Assembly: GCA_016935955.1 (NCBI GenBank) | Contig: JAFGPY010000442.1 | Span: 1 to 23,281 of the forward strand | Source of the DNA: Planctomycetota bacterium | GTDB lineage: Bacteria > Planctomycetota > Phycisphaerae > FEN-1346 > JAACEH01 | Direction: 5' to 3' | Length of the DNA stretch: 23,281 bases | Part shown: in pieces, positions 16,317 through 23,281 of the stretch | Numbering within the stretch: position 1 is the first letter of the stretch | Layout of the letters: each line of letters begins with the position of its first letter | The notes under the pieces: model-generated | Database searches by the model: none | What the model saw: the letters and a program-made list of their open reading frames with translations, nothing else | What the model was told of the DNA's origin: nothing | Made by a program: the position numbers and the translations under genes

Positions 16317-17144
16317 TCACAGGACCGCCGGCGGCGTACCCCAGACCAGCGAGTAGAACGCCTTGAAGAAGATCGCCATCAGCAGGTCGATGGCCAGGAT
16401 GACGATGAAGCTCAGCACGAAGGCCTCCGTGGTGGCACGGCCCACGCCCTCGGCCCCCGGACGGCTGTGGAAGCCCTTGTAGCAACTGATCAGGGCGATC
16501 GCGCCTCCAAAGAAGAGGCTCTTGATCACGCCCACCAGGATGTCCCAGTTCTCGATCCCCAGGGCGCTGTAGTACCAGTAGTCGTGATCCGCGCCGCCAT
16601 AGACCTTCACGACCATGATGTAGCCGCCGATCACGCCCAGGAAATCGCAGTAGACCGTCAGGAACGGGATCAGCAGCAGGCAGGCCAGGAACCGAGGTAC
16701 CACCAGATAGCGGATCGGATCGGCCGCCAGAGTCACCAGCGCGTCAACCTGCTCGGTCACCTTCATCGTACCCAGTTCGGCGGCCAGGGCGCCGCCGATG
16801 CGGCCGCTGAGCATCACGCCCGCCAACACCGGCCCCAGTTCCTTGATGACGCTGATGTTGATCAGCAGGCCGGCGAAGCTGCCGCCGCCCAGGTCGCGCA
16901 ACTGGTAGTAGATCTGCACCGCCAGGACCATGCCGACGAAGACGCCGGTCAGCGAGATGACCGGCAGGCTGCGGACGCCGACCTCATACAACTGCGGAGC
17001 GAGCAGACGCCAGCGTGTGAAACGGCGGAAGATCCAGGCGAAGACTCGAGCCGAGAAGATGCTGAAGCGGCCGACCTCGTCGAACATGCCGCGCGTCTTC
17101 ATCCCTAAGTGCTCAAGCATGGGCACATGATGGGGGTGCAACAT
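16317..17144 (-). CDS. mlaE: Lipid ABC transporter permease, MlaE-like
   Basis: MlaE is the membrane subunit that shuttles phospholipids. The 275-residue protein has an amphipathic N-terminus and about five or six membrane helices. The MlaE-family core is clear: GVFVGMVLAVQ, SVIKELGPVLAGVMLSGRIGGALAAELGTM split across helices, VTEQVDAL, and DPIRYLVVPRFLA. Two upstream starts are open (GTG 17180, ATG 17144). ATG 17144 has GGAG 9 nt upstream, and the promoter at 17201-17230 gives it a leader of about 50 nt. Genes for MlaC and MlaB are not in the window. Confidence 0.93.
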   Translation of the reverse strand: MLHPHHVPMLEHLGMKTRGMFDEVGRFSIFSARVFAWIFRRFTRWRLLAPQLYEVGVRSLPVISLTGVFVGMVLAVQIYYQLRDLGGGSFAGLLINISVIKELGPVLAGVMLSGRIGGALAAELGTMKVTEQVDALVTLAADPIRYLVVPRFLACLLLIPFLTVYCDFLGVIGGYIMVVKVYGGADHDYWYYSALGIENWDILVGVIKSLFFGGAIALISCYKGFHSRPGAEGVGRATTEAFVLSFIVILAIDLLMAIFFKAFYSLVWGTPPAVL

Positions 17145-17200
17145 GGCGCGCCGCTCCGGCTTCCAGGACAACCGACTCACACGAGACTACGTTGGCCTGC

Positions 17201-17230
17201 ATTGTAGTCGCCCTCTCGCGCCGCCGTCAA
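17201..17230 (-). promoter_or_regulatory. Promoter of the mla operon
   Basis: On the minus strand TTGACG (17230-17225) and TACAAT (17206-17201) are separated by 18 bp. Each matches the consensus at 5/6. It lies between the clpC terminator hairpin and mlaE and is the best promoter match in the window. Confidence 0.6.
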
Positions 17231-17276
17231 GGACGCAGGACGATCGCCGCCCGGTAGAGAGCATCGCGCAACAGGA

Positions 17277-17308
17277 AGGCGAAGCCGCAACGGTTCGCGA
17301 CTTCGCCT
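17277..17308 (-). terminator. Terminator-like hairpin after clpC
   Basis: AGGCGAAG (17277-17284) and CTTCGCCT (17301-17308) form an 8-bp stem with a 16-nt loop, 30 bp after the clpC stop. On the transcript side it is followed by TCCTGTTG rather than a clean T-run. A degenerate copy of its right flank occurs at 13786-13812. Confidence 0.5.
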
Positions 17309-17337
17309 CTGGAATCGTCTCTGCGGACACCATCGCG

Positions 17338-19872
17338 CTACGTGGCGTCGTGATGGGCGGGCACGTGTGTCTCGGCGTCCCCTTGCCGGTTGCTCGACTC
17401 GAAGTACAGGTGATCGTCCTTGACCGAGACGGTGATGGTGTCCTTACCCTCGTAGGAGCCGCGAAGCAGTTCCTCCGAGAGATAGTCCTCAATCAGGTTC
17501 TCGACCGTGCGACGCAGCGGCCGGGCGCCGAAGTCGGGGTTGTAGCCCTTGTCGATGAGCAGTTGCTTGGCGTCGTCCTGAACGACCAGTTCCATGCCCT
17601 TCTCGGCCAGGCGCTTGCGGATCTTGGCCAGTTCCAGGTCGACGATCAGGTTCATGTCATCGCGCGTCAGGCTGCGGAACATGATCGTGTCGTCCAGGCG
17701 GTTGAGGAACTCAGGACGGAAGTGCCGCTCAACCTCCTTCATCAGGGCGGCTTTCATCTGCTCATAGTCGGCGTCCTGTCCCTTCTGGCGGAAGCCCATG
17801 CCGGCCTTGTTGGTGATGATGTTGGCCCCGAGGTTGCTCGTCAGAATCAGTACCGTGTTGCGGAAATCGATCCGTCGCCCGAACGAGTCGGTCAGCCGCC
17901 CTTCCTCCATGATCTGCAGCAACATGTTGTGCACATCGCCGTGAGCCTTCTCGATCTCATCCATCAGGATGACGGCGTACGGACGGCGACGAATGCGCTC
18001 GGTCAGTTGCCCGCCCTCCTCGTAGCCGACGTAGCCCGGAGGCGCGCCGATCAGGCGGCTGACGTTGTGCTTCTCCATGTACTCGCTCATGTCGATCTGG
18101 ATCAAGGCGTCCTCGCTGCCGAACATGAACTCGGCCAGGGCCTTCGACAACTCGGTCTTGCCGACGCCCGTCGGTCCGATGAACATGAAGCAGCCCATCG
18201 GCCGCCGCGGATCCTTCAGTCCGCTGCGGCTGCGACGCAGGCTCCTGGCGATGGCCCGGATGGCCTCGTCCTGGCTGACGATCCGCCTGTGCAGCTCGTC
18301 CTCCATCCGCAGCAGCCGCTCGGTCTCTTCGCTCTCCAGCCGCGTCAGCGGTACACCGGTCATCTTCGAGACGACTTCGGCTACCACCTCGGCGTCCACG
18401 ACGCCGTCGACTTCCTTGGCCGAATCGCGCCACTCGCCCAGCAACTCTTCCTTGCGGGCGCGCAGGTCATCGATCTTGTTGCGCAGCTCGGCCGCCTGCT
18501 CGTAGGCGCTGCGGGCCACGGCCTCTTCCTTCTCGCCGTTGAGCCGATCAATCTCCGCCTCGATCTCCGCGACGTCTGGCGGGCGGGTCATGGCCTTGAG
18601 GTGAATCCGCGCCCCGGCTTCGTCGATCACGTCAATGGCCTTGTCGGGTAGACAGCGACCGGTGATGTAGCGGTTTGACAGTTCCACGGCGGCACGCAGT
18701 GCACTGTCGGTGATCTGCACTCGATGGTGGGCCTCGTAGCGGTCGCGAAGGCCCCGCAGAATTTCGATCGTCTGATCACCCGTTGGCGGCTCAACGATGA
18801 TCGTTTGGAATCGTCGCTCCAGGGCCCCATCCTTCTCGACGTACTTACGGTACTCGTCGAGCGTTGTGGCACCGATGCACTGGATCTCGCCGCGGCTCAG
18901 GGCAGGCTTCAGCACGTTCGAGGCGTCAATGGCCCCTTCCGCGCCGCCGGCGCCGACCAGCGTGTGCAACTCGTCGATGAACAGGATGATGTTCTTGGCC
19001 CGGCGGACCTCGTTCATCACGGCCTTGATCCGCTCCTCGAACTGGCCGCGATACTTGGTGCCCGCGACCATCAGGGCCAGGTCCAGCACGACAATGCGAC
19101 GGCTGCGAAGCAATTCCGGCACGCTGCCGTCAACGATCGCCTTGGCCAAACCTTCGACGATGGCCGTCTTGCCGACGCCCGCCTCGCCCAGCAGCACGGG
19201 GTTGTTCTTCGTGCGGCGGCAGAGCACCTGCATCAGCCGCTCAATCTCGTTGACGCGGCCGATGACCGGATCGAGTTTGTTCTGTGCGGCCAGTTCCGTC
19301 AGGTCGCGGCCGAAGCTGTCGAGGGCCGGCGTCTTGCTCTTGCCGCGAGCGCCCTTGGCGCCCGGCTGGCCGCGCTGCTCGTTGCCGAACTCCTGCGGCG
19401 CGTTGCCGAACTCGGTCTCCTCGGTCATCTCGGCCGTGGCCCCGAGGAGTTTCAGAACCTCCTCGCGGACTTCATCCAGGCGCAGGCCGAGATTCATCAG
19501 CACCTGGGCAGCCACGCCGTCCTGCTCGCGCAGGAGGCCCAGCAACAGGTGCTCGGTGCCGACGTAGTTGTGGCCCAGCATGCGGGCCTCTTCGATAGCG
19601 AACTCGATGACCTTCTTGGCCCGCGGCGTCTGGGGAAGCTTGCCCATGGTGACCATCTGCGGACCGCTCTTGACGATCTTCTCGACCTCGATGCGGATCT
19701 TCTTCAGGTCGATGCCCATGTTCTTCAGGCAGTTGGCGGCCACACCGCTGCCTTCCTTGACCAGACCCAGAAGCAGATGCTCGGTGCCCACGTACTCGTG
19801 GTTGAAACGCTGGGCTTCCTGGTTGGCCAGGGCCATGACCTTACGGGCTCGGTCGGTGAATCGTTCAAACAT
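17338..19872 (-). CDS. clpC: ATP-dependent Clp protease ATP-binding subunit ClpC
   Basis: ClpC unfolds proteins and feeds them to ClpP in the cytosol. The 844-residue protein has two N-domain repeats (about 1-65 and 80-144, each with [11 protein letters not shown]) and a Gly/Lys/Gln-rich linker (about 148-183). AAA-1 has Walker A GEAGVGKT at 229-236 and Walker B LFID near 297. A middle domain with a UVR-type stretch around 440-480 follows. AAA-2 has Walker A GPTGVGKT at 566-573 and Walker B VILMDE at 634-639. Length and order are as in typical ClpC. ATG 19872 has AGGAAGGA 8 nt upstream. The last 25 residues are polar and variable. No clpP or mcsA/mcsB is nearby. Confidence 0.97.
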   Translation of the reverse strand: MFERFTDRARKVMALANQEAQRFNHEYVGTEHLLLGLVKEGSGVAANCLKNMGIDLKKIRIEVEKIVKSGPQMVTMGKLPQTPRAKKVIEFAIEEARMLGHNYVGTEHLLLGLLREQDGVAAQVLMNLGLRLDEVREEVLKLLGATAEMTEETEFGNAPQEFGNEQRGQPGAKGARGKSKTPALDSFGRDLTELAAQNKLDPVIGRVNEIERLMQVLCRRTKNNPVLLGEAGVGKTAIVEGLAKAIVDGSVPELLRSRRIVVLDLALMVAGTKYRGQFEERIKAVMNEVRRAKNIILFIDELHTLVGAGGAEGAIDASNVLKPALSRGEIQCIGATTLDEYRKYVEKDGALERRFQTIIVEPPTGDQTIEILRGLRDRYEAHHRVQITDSALRAAVELSNRYITGRCLPDKAIDVIDEAGARIHLKAMTRPPDVAEIEAEIDRLNGEKEEAVARSAYEQAAELRNKIDDLRARKEELLGEWRDSAKEVDGVVDAEVVAEVVSKMTGVPLTRLESEETERLLRMEDELHRRIVSQDEAIRAIARSLRRSRSGLKDPRRPMGCFMFIGPTGVGKTELSKALAEFMFGSEDALIQIDMSEYMEKHNVSRLIGAPPGYVGYEEGGQLTERIRRRPYAVILMDEIEKAHGDVHNMLLQIMEEGRLTDSFGRRIDFRNTVLILTSNLGANIITNKAGMGFRQKGQDADYEQMKAALMKEVERHFRPEFLNRLDDTIMFRSLTRDDMNLIVDLELAKIRKRLAEKGMELVVQDDAKQLLIDKGYNPDFGARPLRRTVENLIEDYLSEELLRGSYEGKDTITVSVKDDHLYFESSNRQGDAETHVPAHHDAT

Positions 19873-19933
19873 CAGCGGTTCCTTCCTGGGGCCGGGCGAC
19901 CGCCCCCGCGGTCACACACAAACCCATTATTGA

Positions 19934-19943
19934 CAACATGTTG
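19934..19943. promoter_or_regulatory. Palindrome in the clpC leader
   Basis: CAACATGTTG is a perfect 10-bp palindrome about 60 bp before the clpC ATG, between the predicted transcription start and the gene. It does not match the CtsR heptad repeat or CIRCE. It may be an operator or chance. Confidence 0.25.
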
Positions 19944-19984
19944 CATGACGTCCGGAACCCCGTACCACGGGGCACCGTCGATGT

Positions 19985-20013
19985 ATTGTACCCGCTGTCG
20001 CGTTCGTCGGCAA
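19985..20013 (-). promoter_or_regulatory. Candidate clpC promoter
   Basis: On the minus strand TTGCCG (20013-20008) and TACAAT (19990-19985) are 17 bp apart, matching at 4/6 and 5/6. The leader to ATG 19872 would be about 105 nt. Confidence 0.45.
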
Positions 20014-20257
20014 GCACTGCCGCTGACCCGCCCCGGTTGCCAATACTGATAAGGTCCAATAACTCCACATTCGGACCGCGCAGGCCGTCCCCGGGGCCCA
20101 GTCGCTATGGGTGTATCGGCCAGAACCGGCGGCCCCGTTAGCCGGAAGACCGCCATTTGCCGCCCAATAATCGGCAAAGCTGCCCTGCAGCCGTAACCGA
20201 TAAACAGACCGTAGCCGCCGGATGGCGGCGGGGTCGCGTTGCAGATGCGGAGCGGGC
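20014..20257. other. Rest of the clpC / 20326 divergent intergenic region
   Basis: No gene is supported; the open frames here look non-coding. A 7-bp hairpin is seen, TTTGCCG (20156-20162) with CGGCAAA (20172-20178). A weak GTAG-headed hairpin lies at 20211-20229 with a shorter stem than the REP-like units elsewhere. Confidence 0.35.
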
Positions 20258-20286
20258 TTGACGGGTGCCGCGCGGCGCGCGACGAT
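20258..20286 (+). promoter_or_regulatory. Weak candidate promoter for the 20326 gene
   Basis: TTGACG (20258-20263) and GACGAT (20281-20286) are 17 bp apart. The -35 is good (5/6) and the -10 poor (3/6). The -35 sits in the same GGCTTGACGG context seen at the window's left edge. Confidence 0.25.
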
Positions 20287-20325
20287 GGGGTATGCAAGGA
20301 TTGATACTCGGGAGGAGGTCGCCTC

Positions 20326-21060
20326 GTGCTTCGACGCACTGTGGCTTACGGTCTGGTAGTGGTCATTGTCGGCGGCATCCTGACCCTGTTGTTCAGTTGG
20401 ATGCTGGCCACGAGCGAGCCGGCGGGTTACACGCGACCGACCGATTTCACCCTCCAGCAACTGAGCGACGAGGCGGCCAAGTTCAACTCCGTGGCCGCCC
20501 AGGTCCACAATTGCGTCACGGACACCTCGGGCGGCACGCCGCTGGACATCACGCTGACCGATACGGCCGTCAACAGTTACATTCGCAGTCTGCCGCCGGA
20601 TCAGCTCCGGCAACTGCCCTCGTGGTTCAGCAATCCGCAAGTGGTCTTCCGCGACGGCGAAGTGGTGCTGATGGGCGACGTCTATGTTCGCGGGCACAAA
20701 GCCGTGGGCTCAATGCACATGGCGGCCAACGTGACCGAGGACGGGGACCTGGAACTCGAGATGCGGACGACCAAGGCCGGTCGCCTGCCCCTGCCGGACA
20801 TGGTCAGCAAGGACACCATCGAGCATCTGGACCACAAGATCGCCGAACTCCAGGCCCGTAGCGGCGGAGAGGACGGCAACGACCGTAAGGCCCAGATCGC
20901 CGAAGCCAAGCTCCTTGCCCTGACAAGCCTGCGCGGACTGCTGAAGGGTGAGGCCGTGACCCTGGAGACGCGCCGCCAGAAGCTCAAGCTTGACGCCCTG
21001 GAAATTCTCGACGGCCGCATTCACATCGTCGGCCGCCACGTCGACAAGCCAGCAAGCTAG
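20326..21060 (+). CDS. Single-anchor exported protein of unknown function
   Basis: Not recognised with confidence. The 244-residue protein has one N-terminal membrane anchor (about 7-27) and then an outward-facing domain. The middle reads DTAVNSYIRSLP, then PQVVFRDGEVVLMGDV, then a beta-rich stretch. This order (a helix with an Asn, then amphipathic strands) recalls the DUF2140/YpmS-like or LptC-like proteins, a loose similarity only. A charged helical segment near 180-225 is followed by a final strand, ALEILDGRIHIVGRHV. The start is GTG 20326, with a strong GGAGGAGG (20311-20318) 7 nt upstream. Its TAG interlocks with the stop of the convergent gene, leaving no room for a terminator. Confidence 0.78.
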   Translation: MLRRTVAYGLVVVIVGGILTLLFSWMLATSEPAGYTRPTDFTLQQLSDEAAKFNSVAAQVHNCVTDTSGGTPLDITLTDTAVNSYIRSLPPDQLRQLPSWFSNPQVVFRDGEVVLMGDVYVRGHKAVGSMHMAANVTEDGDLELEMRTTKAGRLPLPDMVSKDTIEHLDHKIAELQARSGGEDGNDRKAQIAEAKLLALTSLRGLLKGEAVTLETRRQKLKLDALEILDGRIHIVGRHVDKPAS

Positions 21061-21440
21061 CCCAACCGCTTCATCCGCCAGAGGTCTTTACCCTCGTGCG
21101 GCGTGCGGACTAGGTGGAAGCGGCCACTGAGTCGCTCGCCCTCGACCAGAACGGTCAGTTCGTTGAGTGTATCGATCGGGGCCTCGACCTCGTCGCCCCA
21201 TTGGTAGGAACCGCGATCGTGGATGGCCACGCGACCGCGGTTGTCGCTCACCTCCCCCTCGTACTCCAGGTACTCGATGCGATGGTCGGCCAGTTGTCGC
21301 ACGCACATCGGCAGGTGCTCGGGCTGGTCGGGCGGCTTTGGCAGCGACCACGTGCGCAGCGCCGGGCCGACCTCGAACATCAGGTCCCAGTGCTCGTCGC
21401 CGTCGTCATAAACGTGATGCTGGATGACAAATCGCGGCAT
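21057..21440 (-). CDS. Stand-alone LigD-type 3'-phosphoesterase domain protein
   Basis: The LigD phosphoesterase (PE) domain trims 3'-phosphates and ribonucleotides at DNA ends during end joining. This 127-residue protein is only that domain. FVIQHHVYDDGDEHWDLMFE matches the family start with a two-residue insertion, and TWSLPKPP and ADHRIEYLEYEGEV follow. By alignment from memory, H9, H17, D19, H53 and Y57 correspond to the active-site residues. The usual Arg of the HxDxR motif is Met here (residue 21). ATG 21440 is preferred over a start at 21479, which would overlap the upstream gene; the ribosome site is weak (AGGGGG). No polymerase or ligase domain and no ku gene lie in the window. Confidence 0.78.
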   Translation of the reverse strand: MPRFVIQHHVYDDGDEHWDLMFEVGPALRTWSLPKPPDQPEHLPMCVRQLADHRIEYLEYEGEVSDNRGRVAIHDRGSYQWGDEVEAPIDTLNELTVLVEGERLSGRFHLVRTPHEGKDLWRMKRLG

Positions 21441-21463
21441 GGCCCCCTGCCCCGCACGCCGGG

Positions 21464-23107
21464 TCACCGCCCGAACCACTTCAGCTTCTTCAGGTACTCG
21501 ATCCGCTTATCCACGTCTTCCGGCCAGTCGCCCTGCGGCAATTTCTTGATCTCCTCGAGCTGCTTGATAGCGTCGTCGTACTTGCCCTGGTCGTGCAGCT
21601 TCTCAGACTCGGCCCATAGCCGCGCGGCCTTCTGCTTGCCCGTCTCTGACGGCGGCTTCGGCGGTTGCGGCTTGATGGGTTTGTCGACCCGCTCCTTCAG
21701 CGACGCGATCCGCTGATCGAGGTTGTAGCCTTGCGGCAAAAACTCACGCGGATACTTGTTCGCCAGATCCTCCAGGATCGCCACGGCTGCTTTCAGGTCG
21801 CCCTCGCTTTCGCGACTCGCCGCGTCGCCCACCAGTTTCTGCACCTCGGCCCGCAATTTCTCCTGCCGCTCTTTCGACACGGCGCTCTGCTCGACCGCGG
21901 CAATCCGATCGCGCAGCGCCGCCATGTCCACACCCGCCAGTCGGGCCACCTCCGTCTGGCGCGGCGTCAGGCGGTCCATGATCTCCCGAGCCCCCTGCCC
22001 GTCGCCGTCGTCAAGGGCTTTGCTCGCCTCGGCGATCTGGTCCAGAACGACCGACCGCTCCTGACGCTGTTGCCCGAGAAACCGCTGTGACTCATCCAGC
22101 TTGGTGCGGACTCTGCGACCGAACGCCGTGTCGTCGCCGTATACCTTGCTCAACTCCGTATAGATGCTCACGGCCTCCTCGAAACGGGCGTCAGCGTCAA
22201 GCCGCTCGGCCGCCGCCATCTGCGACAGCGCCTTGTCGTCCGGCCCTGTGTCCGCCAGCTTGTCGCTCGACGTCCATGGGTAGACCGCTTTGATCGACAG
22301 ACGATTCTCGCGGAAATTGTTGGCCATCGACCCCGGCCGCGTCGGATCGCCCAGCACGTACTCCAGCGGCAGATACGTGATCAGGATAAACAGCGGAACC
22401 ACCGTGACGATCGTCAGCAGGGCCACGATGTGCGGCTTGGCGCGCAGTTCGCGAATCGCCGCCCGGCGCGGCCGCGCCGCCGGCTGCACGCGCGTCGAAT
22501 CGCTCGCCGCGTCGAAGTACCCGCTGCCTGCGCCACCCACCGTCGCGGTTACGGACGTTGCCGCCGTGGCCGCCATGGCCATGTCGTGCGTTACCAGTGA
22601 GGCCGCCAACTGCTCTTCGACCGTATCGCGGTCGGGGAACCTCCCGGCCGCACCGACCGCAGCCACGCCCGGACGCAGCCGCGCGGGACGCTCGTCCAGC
22701 GAACGATGGCACGTCGGGCAATATTCGTCGCCGACGCCGGCCGCAGCAAAGCAGTGCGGGCAAACGCCCAGGTACTTGCTCAGCATCGGCGTCTCGGCCG
22801 CATACATCCAGTCCTGGTGCGTCGTCGGGCCGCGAACGATGCTGTCGGCCTTCAGGCGGCCCTTCTCGATCAGCTTGAGCATGGTCGCGAAATCGACTCC
22901 GCGGTTGCTCGGGTTCCGCGGCTCCAGGTAGAACCAGACGCCTTCGATTTCGCGGCTGGCCCGGCGAACCGCCAGGCTGTAGCTGGTCCGGCATTCCGGG
23001 CAGCGGTCGCTGTCACGGGCGATCAGCCGCCCGCAATAGACGCACGGCATCTCGGCCCGCGTCCACGGGGCATCCGATCCTTCGTAGCTCTGCTCCTGGT
23101 TGCTCAA
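21464..23107 (-). CDS. Zinc-ribbon / GYF_2-like / membrane / coiled-coil protein
   Basis: Specific function unknown. The 547-residue protein has a zinc ribbon (Cys 22, 25, 36, 39) and a GYF_2-like domain (about 57-106, with WFYLEP, LIEKGRLKADSIVRG and W101). A second zinc ribbon follows (Cys 116, 119, 130, 133), then a low-complexity Ala/Thr-rich stretch and one membrane helix (about 226-246). The last 280 residues are charged helices, partly TPR-like (EEAVSIYTELSKVYGDD; YDDAIKQLEEIKKLP). The start is TTG 23107, with GGGGAGG 8 nt upstream; the in-frame ATG at 23149 has no such site. The cytoplasmic zinc/GYF half suggests peptide binding, and the other half protein-protein contacts. A promoter candidate lies at 23161-23190. 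Confidence 0.82.
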   Translation of the reverse strand: MSNQEQSYEGSDAPWTRAEMPCVYCGRLIARDSDRCPECRTSYSLAVRRASREIEGVWFYLEPRNPSNRGVDFATMLKLIEKGRLKADSIVRGPTTHQDWMYAAETPMLSKYLGVCPHCFAAAGVGDEYCPTCHRSLDERPARLRPGVAAVGAAGRFPDRDTVEEQLAASLVTHDMAMAATAATSVTATVGGAGSGYFDAASDSTRVQPAARPRRAAIRELRAKPHIVALLTIVTVVPLFILITYLPLEYVLGDPTRPGSMANNFRENRLSIKAVYPWTSSDKLADTGPDDKALSQMAAAERLDADARFEEAVSIYTELSKVYGDDTAFGRRVRTKLDESQRFLGQQRQERSVVLDQIAEASKALDDGDGQGAREIMDRLTPRQTEVARLAGVDMAALRDRIAAVEQSAVSKERQEKLRAEVQKLVGDAASRESEGDLKAAVAILEDLANKYPREFLPQGYNLDQRIASLKERVDKPIKPQPPKPPSETGKQKAARLWAESEKLHDQGKYDDAIKQLEEIKKLPQGDWPEDVDKRIEYLKKLKWFGR

Positions 23108-23160
23108 TACTGAATCCTCCCCTGTCCTGCAGTCCCGCCGAACGGCCATCCGCAACCCCT

Positions 23161-23190
23161 ATTGTTACCGCCCGCAACGCCCCCCGTCAA
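23161..23190 (-). promoter_or_regulatory. Candidate promoter of the zinc-ribbon/GYF gene
   Basis: On the minus strand TTGACG (23190-23185) and AACAAT (23166-23161) are 18 bp apart, matching at 5/6 and 4/6. The leader to TTG 23107 is about 45 nt. Confidence 0.42.
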
Positions 23191-23220
23191 GCCTGGATCA
23201 CCGACGACGGAAGCCGTTAC

Positions 23221-23266
23221 CCCTCTCCCTTGACGGGAGAAGGTGGCCCGAAGGGCCGGGTGAGGG
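23221..23266. repeat. Intergenic palindromic repeat
   Basis: Outer arms CCCTC (23221-23225) and GAGGG (23262-23266) enclose two hairpins: TCTCCC/GGGAGA (23224-23240) and GGCCC-GAA-GGGCC (23245-23257). The sequence resembles the CCCTCTCCC...GGGTGAGGG-type intergenic repeats seen in many high-GC genomes. It may continue past the right edge. Confidence 0.6.
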
Positions 23267-23281
23267 TGACGAATGCTGGAA

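Noticed and set aside
17143..18651. Plus-strand open frame of 502 codons opposite clpC
   Set aside because: Antisense shadow of a highly conserved gene; no recognisable motif.
18724..20049. Plus-strand open frame of 441 codons opposite the clpC N-terminus
   Set aside because: Antisense shadow with composition typical of reversed coding sequence.
20211..20229. A further GTAG-headed hairpin
   Set aside because: The stem is only 5-6 bp with a 4-nt loop and does not fit the 4+7+6+7 format of the others; chance is likely in GC-rich DNA.
19872..20697. Minus-strand open frames across the clpC/20326 intergenic region
   Set aside because: They overlap the strong promoter and ribosome-site signals of both flanking genes and show no protein-like pattern.

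Overview
The window looks like a chromosomal piece from a high-GC, diderm bacterium. My best guess is a member of the Planctomycetota, perhaps the Phycisphaerae. This rests on the gene mix (an MCE/Mla-type lipid transporter, an AsmA-like giant, an LpxH-like phosphoesterase, a ClpC with a UVR motif, a free-standing LigD-type phosphoesterase domain, and a zinc-ribbon/GYF_2 membrane protein). It is an inference, because no rRNA or other phylogenetic marker lies in the window. No tRNA, rRNA, CRISPR array, transposase or phage gene was seen.

Layout, left to right. (1) tilS on the minus strand (149-1213). It is separated from a plus-strand cluster by a 126-bp inverted-repeat element (1226-1351) that carries two head-to-head GTAG-hairpins, like a REPIN. 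(2) A plus-strand cluster of five multi-pass membrane proteins (1535-6794). All are paralogs of one another, of two subtypes in the order A-B-A-B-B, and three carry Pro-rich tails with nearly the same ending. They match no system I can name and are the best candidate here for something undescribed. (3) A minus-strand operon read maf > DUF192 > GT-C glycosyltransferase > AsmA-like repeat protein > LpxH-like phosphoesterase (13689 down to 6825), with overlapping or closely packed genes. (4) A minus-strand operon mlaE > mlaF > mlaD (17144 to 14441) followed by an unknown 157-residue protein, behind its own good sigma-70-like promoter. (5) clpC on the minus strand (19872-17338), with its own promoter candidate and a terminator-like hairpin. 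(6) A plus-strand single-anchor protein (20326-21060) whose stop codon interlocks with that of a convergent LigD-type phosphoesterase gene. The latter follows a zinc-ribbon/GYF/coiled-coil membrane protein (23107-21464). (7) An intergenic palindromic repeat at the right edge.

Functionally, much of the window points to the envelope. The MCE transporter moves lipids between membranes. The AsmA-like protein is a plausible lipid bridge with a regular repeat of about 118 residues. The LpxH-like enzyme and the GT-C transferase suggest lipid A or lipid-linked sugar chemistry. The five membrane paralogs may belong to the same theme, but nothing in their sequences proves it.

Several starts were moved downstream from the longest possible reading frame, on the basis of ribosome binding sites, paralog alignment or overlap with the upstream gene. 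Promoter calls are by eye, from -35/-10 similarity and spacing.
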